From Altererythrobacter sp. (lineage in GTDB: Bacteria; Pseudomonadota; Alphaproteobacteria; Sphingomonadales; Sphingomonadaceae), in NCBI GenBank assembly GCA_024636575.1, contig JAGXGU010000027.1, positions 1 to 9,979 on the forward strand: DNA of 9,979 bases, given 5' to 3'. Positions 1-6,355 of this stretch are shown here, piece by piece. The notes beneath the pieces were generated by a model. It did not search any database. It was not told where the DNA came from and saw nothing but the letters and a program-made list of their open reading frames with translations. Each line of letters begins with the position of its first letter. The stretch's first letter is position 1. Made by a program: the position numbers and the translations under genes.

Positions 1-1064
1 CCCCACAGCATCACTGCGGTTGCCGGATCGCCGTCGCGGCCCGCACGGCCGGTTTCCTGATAATAGGCTTCGATCGACTTGGGGATCCCGGCATGGGCGA
101 CGAAGCGCACGTCGGGCTTGTCGATTCCCATTCCAAACGCGATCGTGGCGCAGATCACCATATCCTCGCTCGCCACGAATGCCGCCTGGTTGGCGCTGCG
201 CACTTCTGCCGGCAGGCCGGCGTGGTAGGGCCGAACGGGCCGGCCAGTTGCCTTGGCCAATTGCTGGGCCAGCGCCTCCACTTTGCGGCGGGTTGGCGCA
301 TAAACGATGCCGGGGCCGGGGATTTCGGCCATCAGCCGCTCGATCTGCTTGGCCGCGCTGTCCCGGTGGCGGATGGTGTAGCGGATGTTGGGCCGGTCAA
401 AACCCGCGATGATCATCCCGTTTTTAGGGATGCCCAGCTGCGCCAGGATATCGGCGCGGGTGTGTTCGTCCGCAGTTGCCGTCAGCGCCAGCCGGGGCAC
501 CTTGGGGAAAGCATCCATCAGCGGGCGGAGCTGACGGTAATCGGGGCGGAAATCATGCCCCCATTCGGACACGCAATGCGCCTCGTCGATGGCAAACAGG
601 GCGATCGGCGCGCTATTCAGCATATCGCGAAAACCCGGTTGGCTCGCCCGTTCCGGCGCGACATACAGCAGATCGAGCTGGCCCGCGCGAAAGGCGTCCA
701 TCGTTTCGCGCCAATCGGCATCGGCGCTGGTCAGGGTGGCGGCGCGGATGCCGTTGGCGCGGGCAGAACGCAATTGATCATGCATCAGCGCAATCAGCGG
801 AGAGATTACCACGCAGGTCCCGGGCATCATGGTGGCGGGCAATTGATAGGTCAGCGATTTGCCCGCGCCGGTCGGCATTACCGCCAGCGTCGATTTGCCG
901 GCCAGGACCCGCTCCATCACTTCGGGCTGGCGGCCGCGAAATTCGTCGAAGCCGAAGATGCTTTTCAGCCGGACCCTGGCATCGTCCAACGACAGCGATT
1001 GTTGCAAAGCTGGGGATTGCTCTGGGACATTATCGGGCCGGGGATAAGACTGGGGGTCGTGCAT
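1..1064 (-). CDS. recQ: ATP-dependent DNA helicase RecQ, N-terminal two thirds (cut by left edge)
   Basis: Superfamily 2 3'-to-5' DNA helicase of recombination and replication-fork repair, acting on cytoplasmic DNA. The frame on the minus strand is open from the start codon to base 1, giving 354 complete residues. Visible motifs: the F-R-x-x-Q motif 0 (FRGRQ, about 42-46); Walker A MPTGAGKS (63-70); motif Ia SPLIALMHDQ (88-97); DEAH box (160-163) followed by the RecQ-specific aromatic-rich loop CVSEWGHDFRP; motif III LALTATA; and in the second RecA lobe AFGMGIDKPDVRFV and motif VI GRAGRDG (339-345). The zinc/RQC and HRDC regions expected next lie beyond the left edge; E. coli RecQ is about 610 residues. 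The start is uncertain: ATG at 1064 (MHDPQ) or the in-frame ATG at 1076 (MDCAMHDPQ). Neither has a strong Shine-Dalgarno sequence, and the residues before about 28 are not conserved in the family. The gene is divergent from the lipoprotein gene starting at 1195. Family assignment is very secure. Confidence 0.96.
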   Translation of the reverse strand, partial: MHDPQSYPRPDNVPEQSPALQQSLSLDDARVRLKSIFGFDEFRGRQPEVMERVLAGKSTLAVMPTGAGKSLTYQLPATMMPGTCVVISPLIALMHDQLRSARANGIRAATLTSADADWRETMDAFRAGQLDLLYVAPERASQPGFRDMLNSAPIALFAIDEAHCVSEWGHDFRPDYRQLRPLMDAFPKVPRLALTATADEHTRADILAQLGIPKNGMIIAGFDRPNIRYTIRHRDSAAKQIERLMAEIPGPGIVYAPTRRKVEALAQQLAKATGRPVRPYHAGLPAEVRSANQAAFVASEDMVICATIAFGMGIDKPDVRFVAHAGIPKSIEAYYQETGRAGRDGDPATAVMLW

Positions 1065-1136
1065 GGCGCAGTCCATGGCAGATGCACGCCGGGGGGTGAA
1101 TGCCCTGCACCCCGATTGGCGGTGGAGAATTGGTAT

Positions 1137-1165
1137 TTGCCCCGCCATAGGCTCCTCGCTAGAAG
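1137..1165 (+). promoter_or_regulatory. Possible sigma70-type promoter for the first lipoprotein gene
   Basis: TTGCCC (1137-1142) and TAGAAG (1160-1165) each match the -35 and -10 consensus at four of six bases and are 17 bases apart. Transcription would start near 1172, about 23 bases before the ATG at 1195 and just ahead of its ribosome binding site. The rest of the 130-base gap between the recQ start and this gene shows no other structure. The match is weak and could be chance. Confidence 0.25.
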
Positions 1166-1180
1166 GCAGCGGCAACTTTC

Positions 1181-1187
1181 GGGAGAA
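1181..1187 (+). promoter_or_regulatory. Shine-Dalgarno site that fixes the lipoprotein start
   Basis: GGGAGAA lies 7 bases upstream of the ATG at 1195. It decides for that ATG over the in-frame ATG at 1063, which would add 44 residues that block the lipoprotein signal peptide and overlap the recQ start. Confidence 0.7.
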
Positions 1188-1194
1188 TATTTTT

Positions 1195-1515
1195 ATGAAC
1201 AAGATCACTACACTCGCCTTCGCTTCGCTTTCCGCGCTGGCGCTGGCCGCTTGCGGCAGTTCCGACGATGCATCGGTCGAGTCGGAAGCCGATACCGTTG
1301 AAATGCCCGCCAACGATGCGATGGAACCGGTGGTAGAAGAACCCGCTGCCGATCCGGATGCCGATGCGGTTGAAGCTGCAACCACAAACCCGAGCGAAAC
1401 TGTCGAAAACGAGGCCGATGCTGCGGGGAACGCGGCGGCGGCTGCCGCTGCAGAAATTCAGGCGATGACAGGCAGCACACCCACTGCTCCCAAGACACCC
1501 GCAGCGCCCAATTAA
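1195..1515 (+). CDS. Small acidic lipoprotein of unknown function
   Basis: Encodes 106 residues. The N-terminus is a type II (lipoprotein) signal peptide: basic MNK, a hydrophobic stretch rich in Ala and Leu (about 6-18), and a lipobox LAAC with Cys20 as the predicted lipidated residue. The residues after Cys are Gly-Ser, not Asp, which under the E. coli sorting rule favours the outer membrane. The mature part is low complexity and strongly acidic (many Glu and Asp), then a run of seven alanines and a Pro/Thr/Ala-rich tail ending in PAAPN, so it is probably extended or disordered. No enzymatic domain is recognised. A good ribosome binding site (1181-1187) supports the start, and a strong terminator follows at 1556. 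The next gene codes for another small lipoprotein of similar character. The gene is real with good confidence because of the signal peptide, Shine-Dalgarno site and terminator; the function is unknown. Confidence 0.8.
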   Translation: MNKITTLAFASLSALALAACGSSDDASVESEADTVEMPANDAMEPVVEEPAADPDADAVEAATTNPSETVENEADAAGNAAAAAAAEIQAMTGSTPTAPKTPAAPN

Positions 1516-1555
1516 GCCAGACGCTGAAAATTTGAACCTTTCGGCAAAAAGATGG

Positions 1556-1597
1556 AAGCGGGCGGATCGTGAAAACGATCCGCCCGCTTTTCCTTTT
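1556..1597 (+). terminator. Strong rho-independent terminator after the first lipoprotein gene
   Basis: A perfect 13-base-pair GC-rich stem (GCGGGCGGATCGT, 1558-1570, with ACGATCCGCCCGC, 1575-1587) is closed by a GAAA tetraloop and can be extended by two A-T pairs. It is followed by the T-rich tract TTTTCCTTTT (1588-1597). It sits about 40 bases after the stop codon at 1515. The tract on the opposite strand is interrupted and set back from the stem, and no minus-strand gene faces it, so it most likely acts on the plus strand. Confidence 0.92.
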
Positions 1598-1621
1598 CAT
1601 CCATCACGCTATGGTGGCGAA

Positions 1622-1834
1622 ATGAAACGGATTGTGGCTCTCGCATCGATTTTCATGATGGCGGCCTGCGGCCAGGCAGATAATGATCCTGGCCCCGGCG
1701 GGGTGACCGTGGGCGAAGCGCGGGCGCTCGACGAAGCGGCTGAAATGCTCGATGCGCGCCAGCTTCCGCCGGAGCCGGAAATGCCTGAAACGGAATCGTC
1801 TCCATCTTCCGAAGGCCCGGCGCAGACAGATTGA
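1622..1834 (+). CDS. Very small acidic lipoprotein of unknown function
   Basis: Encodes 70 residues. It begins MKR, followed by a hydrophobic segment (about 4-14) and a lipobox MAAC with predicted lipidated Cys16, then Gly-Gln. The mature part of about 55 residues is rich in Pro, Glu, Asp and Ser with no recognisable fold. The frame stays open upstream to an ATG at 1532, but that start would run through the terminator hairpin and bury the signal peptide, so 1622 is preferred. GGTGGCGA just before the ATG is at best a poor ribosome binding site. Only 24 bases separate the end of the terminator from the start codon, leaving little room for a promoter. It is 52 bases upstream of the acyl-CoA dehydrogenase on the same strand, but nothing links it to that enzyme functionally. 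No homologous family is recognised by eye. Confidence 0.7.
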   Translation: MKRIVALASIFMMAACGQADNDPGPGGVTVGEARALDEAAEMLDARQLPPEPEMPETESSPSSEGPAQTD

Positions 1835-1886
1835 ACACCCCCAAATACGCCCGCCTGAACATCAGCGGGTCAAATAGGACAGATTA

Positions 1887-3059
1887 ATGGCCAGTACCGG
1901 CATGGACCCAGAGATTTTTGGCCAGTTCATCGACCAGCTAAAACGCTATGTCCGCGAACGGTTGATCCCGGCAGAAGCCGGTGTGATCGCCAATGACCGG
2001 ATCCCGGATGATCTGATCGATGAAATGCGCGAAATGGGGCTGTTCGGCCTGACCATGCCGGAAGAATATGGCGGTTCGGGCATGAATGTGCCGCAATATG
2101 TCGAAACCATCCGCGTGCTCAGCTATGCGCTGCCGGCCTATCGCTCGACCGCCTCGATCAATCTCGGGATGGTCTGTTCGGCATTGAAACATTCCGGCAC
2201 GCCGGAACAGAAGGCCGAATGGCTGCCCCGACTTGCCGCCGGTGAAATCGCCTGTTTCGGCCTGACCGAACCCGGTTCGGGTTCCGACAGTGCGGCGATG
2301 GCGACCACCGCCCGGCGCGAAGGCAATGGCTATGTCCTCAATGGTTCGAAACGCTACATCACCAATGCGCCGCATGCCAAACTTGGGTTGATCATGGCGC
2401 GCACCAACCAGGAAGCCCTGCCCAGGAATGCCCATGTCTCCGCCTTTCTGGTGCCGATGGACAGCCAGGGCATTTCAGTCGGCAAGCCGGACAGGAAGAT
2501 GGGCCAATCGGGCAGCCAGATTGCCGATATCTATCTCGACGAGGTGAAATTGCCCGGCAATGCGCTGCTCGGCGGGGAAGAAGGCAAGGGCTTTGCCACC
2601 GCGATGCAGAGCCTCGACAATGGCCGCCTGTCGGTGGGGGCGGCCGCCACCGGCTATGCCCAGCGTATTCTCGACACCGCACTGCGTTATGCCAGTGAAC
2701 GCAAGGCGTTTGGCGAACCAATCGCCAATTTCCAGCTGATTCAGGCGATGCTGGCAGACAGCAAGACGGAAATCTACGCCGCCGAATGCATGTTGCGCGA
2801 TGCGGCGGAAAAGGCCGACAAGGGCAAGGCGATCATCGAAGCGGCCAGCGCCAAGATGTTCGCATCGGAAATGTGCAACCGGGTGGCCGATCGCTGTGTC
2901 CAGATCCACGGCGGCGCGGGCTATCTGGCGGAATACGAAGCCGAGCGGTTCTACCGCGACAGCCGGATTTATACGATTTACGAAGGGACCACCCAGATCC
3001 TGCAATTGGTGATCGCCAAGAACATGCTGCGCGAATTCGCTGCCGGGGCGGCTGCCTGA
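1887..3059 (+). CDS. Acyl-CoA dehydrogenase (FAD-dependent)
   Basis: FAD enzyme that introduces a trans-2 double bond into an acyl-CoA and passes electrons to electron-transfer flavoprotein; cytoplasmic. The 390 residues match the usual family length of about 380-400. Domains in order: N-terminal helical domain (about 8-120, containing GLFGLTMPEEYGG), beta-barrel middle domain with the first family signature CFGLTEPGSGSD, KRYITNA, and PDRKMGQSGS, then the C-terminal helical domain with ERKAFGEPIANFQLIQ and the second signature QIHGGAGYLAEYEAERFYRD (339-358). Glu366 in IYEGTTQI is the expected catalytic base position of the short/medium-chain type. The start at 1887 is supported by AGGA at 1876-1879, 7 bases away. 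It is the first gene of a tight operon: its TGA abuts the ATG of the CoA-transferase. Chain length and branching of the substrate cannot be read from the sequence; the CoA-transferase and thiolase suggest an organic-acid or branched-acid route rather than general fatty-acid oxidation. Confidence 0.93.
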   Translation: MASTGMDPEIFGQFIDQLKRYVRERLIPAEAGVIANDRIPDDLIDEMREMGLFGLTMPEEYGGSGMNVPQYVETIRVLSYALPAYRSTASINLGMVCSALKHSGTPEQKAEWLPRLAAGEIACFGLTEPGSGSDSAAMATTARREGNGYVLNGSKRYITNAPHAKLGLIMARTNQEALPRNAHVSAFLVPMDSQGISVGKPDRKMGQSGSQIADIYLDEVKLPGNALLGGEEGKGFATAMQSLDNGRLSVGAAATGYAQRILDTALRYASERKAFGEPIANFQLIQAMLADSKTEIYAAECMLRDAAEKADKGKAIIEAASAKMFASEMCNRVADRCVQIHGGAGYLAEYEAERFYRDSRIYTIYEGTTQILQLVIAKNMLREFAAGAAA

Positions 3060-4286
3060 ATGTACAATCTTCTTTCCGGACTTTCGATCATCGAAGTATC
3101 CAGCTTCGTCGCCTCGCCCACCGCAGGCCTCTATTGCGCGCAAATGGGCGCAGAGGTGATCCGGGTGGACCAGATCGGCGGGGGCCTCGATTATGATCGT
3201 TACCAGCTGACCGAAGAAGGCCGGTCGCTGTCATGGGAAAACTTGAACCGCGCCAAGAAGAGCGTCGCGCTGGATCTGCGGTCCGCAGAAGGGCGCGAAT
3301 TGGTGGCGGATCTGGCGCGCAAGACCGGCCAGCTGATTACCAATGTGCCCGAACAAAGTTTTCTCTCCCATGCCCGGCTGGCCGAAGGGCGCGGGGACAT
3401 GATCACCGTGCGGATCATGGGTTGGGGCGACGGGCGCCAGGCAATGGATTTCACCGTCAATGCCGCCAGCGGCTATCCGCTGATGAACGGGCCGGAGGAT
3501 TGGGATCAGGACAACGCGCCGCCCGTCAACCAGGTGCTGCCGGCGTGGGATTTCATCACCGGTGCCTATACCGCTTTCGCGCTGATGGCAGCGCTTCGGC
3601 ACCGCGACCAGACGGGCGAAGGCGGCGAAGTGCGCATCCCGCTGGGCGATGTCGCCATCGGCACTGTCGCCAACAGCGGGGCGATGGCTGAAATGCTCTA
3701 TCGCGGCGGAGACCGACCGCGCCTCGGCAATGCAATCTGGGGCGCATTCGGCCGCGATTTCCGCAGCCGTGACGGCAAACGCTTCATGGTTGCTGCGCTG
3801 ACTCACAAGCAATGGGCGGGCCTGATCGAGGCGTTCGGGCTGGCAGCCGAAATTGCGGGCATCGAAGCGCGCCTTGGCCTCAGTTTTGCGAAAAGCGATC
3901 ACTACCGCTTCACCCACCGCGATGAGCTGTTTGCGTTGTTCCAACATGTCGCTGACAAGGTGGATTACCCGGTGCTGGCTGAACGGCTGGCAGCGGCAGG
4001 CGCGACATTCGAGCGGTATCGCACCATGCATGAAGCGGCGAACGATCCGCAATTGGTAGGCGAAAATCCGCTGTTCGGCCCCTCACCCGCCAATCCCAGC
4101 GGGTTCGAATATCCCGCCGCGGGTTCGTTCGCTAATCTGCCATCGCACCCGCGCGCCGATCCGCGCCCCGCGCCCTATCTGGGCGAGCATAGCGAGGAAG
4201 TGCTCACCACAATCCTGGGCATGGGTTCGGGTGCATTCGGAAAATTGATCGACGCCGGGATCGTCGCCACCAGTGATAAGGTCTGA
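3060..4286 (+). CDS. CaiB/BaiF family III CoA-transferase, 2-methylfumaryl-CoA isomerase (Mct)-like
   Basis: Family III CoA-transferases move CoA between carboxylic acids through an aspartyl-CoA anhydride. The 408 residues fit the family. The N-terminal Rossmann-like part has LSGLSIIEVSSFVASPTAG, GAEVIRVDQIGGGLDYDR (31-48) and LNRAKKSVALDLRSAEGREL. Asp164 in VLPAWDFITGAYTAF is at the catalytic aspartate position, followed by ALRHRDQTGEGGEVRIPL and GNAIWGAFGRDF. The IGGGLDYxR, VLPAWDxxTG and GAFGRDF blocks resemble, from memory, Mct of Chloroflexus (2-methylfumaryl-CoA isomerase, an intramolecular CoA transfer from C1 to C4) more than formyl-CoA, carnitine or succinyl-CoA transferases. That subfamily label is an inference; membership of family III is secure. 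Its ATG directly follows the TGA of the acyl-CoA dehydrogenase with no gap, implying translational coupling, and the thiolase starts 3 bases after its stop. A dicarboxylic or methyl-branched acid is a reasonable guess for the substrate. Confidence 0.88.
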   Translation: MYNLLSGLSIIEVSSFVASPTAGLYCAQMGAEVIRVDQIGGGLDYDRYQLTEEGRSLSWENLNRAKKSVALDLRSAEGRELVADLARKTGQLITNVPEQSFLSHARLAEGRGDMITVRIMGWGDGRQAMDFTVNAASGYPLMNGPEDWDQDNAPPVNQVLPAWDFITGAYTAFALMAALRHRDQTGEGGEVRIPLGDVAIGTVANSGAMAEMLYRGGDRPRLGNAIWGAFGRDFRSRDGKRFMVAALTHKQWAGLIEAFGLAAEIAGIEARLGLSFAKSDHYRFTHRDELFALFQHVADKVDYPVLAERLAAAGATFERYRTMHEAANDPQLVGENPLFGPSPANPSGFEYPAAGSFANLPSHPRADPRPAPYLGEHSEEVLTTILGMGSGAFGKLIDAGIVATSDKV

Positions 4287-4289
4287 CCC

Positions 4290-5501
4290 ATGAAATTACG
4301 CCGCGCCGCCATCGTTTCGCCGCTCCGCACGCCGGTGGGAAAATTCCTCGGATCGCTTGCCCCGCTGGAGGCCGGGCCGCTGGGGGCGATCATTCTCAAG
4401 GCACTGGTTGAGCGCAGCGGGATCGATCCGGCACGGGTGGACGATGTAGTGTTCAGCCAGGGATATGGCAGCGGCGAGGCACCGGCAATCGGTCACTGGA
4501 GCTGGCTGGCCGCCGGTCTGCCGATTGAAGTCCCCGGCTATCAGGTTGACCGGCGCTGTGGTTCCGGACTTCAGGCGGTCGTCAATGCGGCGATGATGGT
4601 CCAGACCGGCGCCGCCGATGTAGTGGTGGCGGGCGGCGTAGAAAGCATGTCCAACGTCGAACATTACACCACCGATCTGCGCGGCGGCGTGCGCTTTGGC
4701 GACATGGTGCTGCATGACCGGCTGACCCGCGGGCGGTTGATGTCCCAGCCGATCGAACGTTTTGGCGTGATCAGCGGGATGATCGAAACCGCCGAAAATC
4801 TGGCGAAGGATTACGGTATCAGCCGCGAAGCATCGGACGAATATGCCGTCCGCAGCCACCTGAACGCAGCCGCCGCTTGGGATGCAGGCAATTTCGATGC
4901 GCAATTGGTGCCGGTTGAAATTCCGCAAAAGCGCGGCGATCCGGTGGTCTTTGCAAAGGATGAAGGTTTCCGCGCGGATGCCACGATGGAAAGCCTTGGC
5001 GGGTTGCGTGCCCTTGAAGGCGGCGTGGTTACAGCCGGTAACGCCAGCCAGCAAAACGATGCAGCGGCAGCCTGTCTGGTGGTGGCGGAAGACAAATTGG
5101 AGGAACTGGGCCTGGAACCGATGCTATGGCTGCACAGCTGGTCTGCGGCGGGCTGTGATCCATCGCGCATGGGCATCGGGCCGGTTCCGGCGGTGGAGCG
5201 GCTGTTTGGGCGCAGCGGCCTGGGCTGGGACGATATCGATCTGGTCGAACTCAACGAAGCCTTCGCGCCGCAAGTGCTCGCTGTGCTGAAGGGTTGGGGC
5301 TGGAGCGCGGATGACAGCCGCCTGGATATGCTCAACGTCAATGGATCGGGCATTTCGCTGGGCCACCCGATTGGTGCGACCGGAGTGCGGATTCTGGCGG
5401 ATATGGCGCATGAAATGCACCGGCGCGGTGCCCGCTACGGTCTGGAAACCATGTGCATCGGCGGCGGCCAGGGCATGGCCGCAGTGTTCGAACGGGCCTG
5501 A
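4290..5501 (+). CDS. Thiolase (acetyl-CoA C-acyltransferase/acetyltransferase family)
   Basis: Claisen-type enzyme that either cleaves a 3-ketoacyl-CoA with CoA or condenses two acetyl-CoA; cytoplasmic and usually tetrameric. The 403 residues are typical. The nucleophilic cysteine is Cys90 in VDRRCGSGLQAV, the NEAFAPQ loop (ELNEAFA) is present, His359 lies in GSGISLGHPIGATG, and the second catalytic cysteine is Cys389 in TMCIGGGQGMA. All key residues are intact, so the enzyme should be active. AAGG at 4278-4281, 8 bases before the ATG and inside the end of the previous gene, serves as ribosome binding site. It is the third and last gene of the acyl-CoA dehydrogenase/CoA-transferase/thiolase operon, where a degradative role (thiolytic last step) is the natural reading. 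Distinguishing acetyl-CoA-specific from broad-range thiolase is not possible by eye. Only 9 bases separate its stop from that of the convergent PPK2 gene. Confidence 0.93.
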   Translation: MKLRRAAIVSPLRTPVGKFLGSLAPLEAGPLGAIILKALVERSGIDPARVDDVVFSQGYGSGEAPAIGHWSWLAAGLPIEVPGYQVDRRCGSGLQAVVNAAMMVQTGAADVVVAGGVESMSNVEHYTTDLRGGVRFGDMVLHDRLTRGRLMSQPIERFGVISGMIETAENLAKDYGISREASDEYAVRSHLNAAAAWDAGNFDAQLVPVEIPQKRGDPVVFAKDEGFRADATMESLGGLRALEGGVVTAGNASQQNDAAAACLVVAEDKLEELGLEPMLWLHSWSAAGCDPSRMGIGPVPAVERLFGRSGLGWDDIDLVELNEAFAPQVLAVLKGWGWSADDSRLDMLNVNGSGISLGHPIGATGVRILADMAHEMHRRGARYGLETMCIGGGQGMAAVFERA

Positions 5502-5510
5502 CCCCCGGAA

Positions 5511-6287
5511 TTACCCCTCGAAGCTCTTGATCGGCTTCAATCCCCGATAAGTCTCTTTCAGCGGATCATTCTCCAGCGGCGGAAAATCCAGAGGCGGTGG
5601 CTCCACATTGGTATTCGGTAAACGGTCGAGCAGATCCTGGACCAGAGTCAGGCGCCCGCGTTTCTGATCGTTGAAATCAACCAGAGTCCAGGGGGCATGA
5701 TCGCTATGGGTCGCGTCCAGCATCGCATCGCGCGCCTCGGTATATTCCGCATATTTGCCGCGTGCTGCCAGATCGATGGGAGACAGTTTCCACCGTTTCA
5801 GCGGGTCTTCCAGACGTTCCTTCAACCGTTCTTCCTGCTTGTCCTGATCGGTGGTCAGCCAATATTTGAACAGCAGGATACCGTCTTTGACAAGCATGCG
5901 TTCGAAATTCGGCACTTCTTCCAGAAACCTGTCGACCTGTCCCTGGCCTGCATAGCCCATCACTTTTTCAACGCCGGCGCGGTTGTACCAGCTGCGGTCG
6001 AACAGCACGATTTCCCCGGCTGCGGGCAGATGGGCGATATAACGCTGGAAATACCACTGGGTCATTTCGCGTTCGCTTGGCTTGTCCAGCGCCACCACCC
6101 GGCACTGGCGCGGATTGAGCCGTTGGGACACCGCGCGGATTGCGCCGCCCTTGCCCGCCGTGTCGCGCCCTTCGAACACCGCCACGATCCGCGCACCGGT
6201 GTGCCTGGCCCAACGCGCCATCGCCACCAACTGCTCCTCCAGCGGTTCCAGCAATTCCTCGTAATCGTTACGTTTCAGCTTTCCCAC
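5511..6287 (-). CDS. ppk2: Polyphosphate kinase 2, class I (PPK2 family)
   Basis: Transfers phosphate between inorganic polyphosphate and nucleoside diphosphates, in this class mainly making NTPs from NDPs; cytoplasmic. The 258-residue single-domain protein has the P-loop GRDTAGKGG (40-48), PSEREMTQWYFQRY, Walker B VLFDRSWYNRAGVE (94-107, with Asp97 and Arg98), and the lid segment RLEDPLKRWKLSPID (about 158-172). GKGG after the P-loop and YNRAGVE are the pattern of class I rather than class III enzymes. The start is GTG at 6287, with GGGAAA (6293-6298) five bases upstream. An out-of-frame ATG overlaps it and there is no good in-frame ATG nearby upstream; internal Met23 is the only near alternative and would remove conserved sequence. 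It is divergent from phenylalanine hydroxylase (68 bases between starts) and convergent with the thiolase. ADP versus GDP preference cannot be told from the sequence. Confidence 0.93.
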   Translation of the reverse strand: MGKLKRNDYEELLEPLEEQLVAMARWARHTGARIVAVFEGRDTAGKGGAIRAVSQRLNPRQCRVVALDKPSEREMTQWYFQRYIAHLPAAGEIVLFDRSWYNRAGVEKVMGYAGQGQVDRFLEEVPNFERMLVKDGILLFKYWLTTDQDKQEERLKERLEDPLKRWKLSPIDLAARGKYAEYTEARDAMLDATHSDHAPWTLVDFNDQKRGRLTLVQDLLDRLPNTNVEPPPLDFPPLENDPLKETYRGLKPIKSFEG

Positions 6288-6313
6288 ACATGTTTCCCGT
6301 TTATGTGATCCAA

Positions 6314-6342
6314 TTGTCAGTGCCTTTTGTGGATGCTAAGAC
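6314..6342 (+). promoter_or_regulatory. Possible promoter for phenylalanine hydroxylase
   Basis: TTGTCA (6314-6319) matches the -35 consensus at five of six bases and is 17 bases from TAAGAC (6337-6342), a poor -10 with three matches. Transcription would begin near 6349, leaving a leader of only about 7 bases before the ATG at 6356. It lies in the 68-base gap between the divergent PPK2 and hydroxylase genes. No convincing counterpart was found for PPK2. Confidence 0.22.
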
Positions 6343-6355
6343 ACTTAATACGATC

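Noticed and set aside
93..1301. A 402-codon open frame on the plus strand across the first 1.3 kb
   Set aside because: It lies antisense to recQ, whose helicase motifs are unmistakable on the minus strand. The translation is Arg/Gly/His/Gln-rich without domains, and it also runs over the lipoprotein gene. It is a by-product of GC-rich codon use.
1611..1625. A four-codon minicistron (ATG GTG GCG AAA TGA) whose stop overlaps the ATG of the second lipoprotein gene
   Set aside because: The ATGA overlap could couple translation, but such a short frame is expected by chance and has no ribosome binding site of its own.
2475..4052. Long minus-strand frames (222 and 273 codons) opposite the acyl-CoA dehydrogenase and CoA-transferase
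   Set aside because: They mirror well-conserved enzymes on the plus strand, lack recognisable domains or ribosome binding sites, and overlap gene boundaries without sense.
4296..5054. A 252-codon minus-strand frame opposite the thiolase
   Set aside because: It is antisense shadow of a thiolase with all catalytic residues intact; no protein family is recognisable in it.
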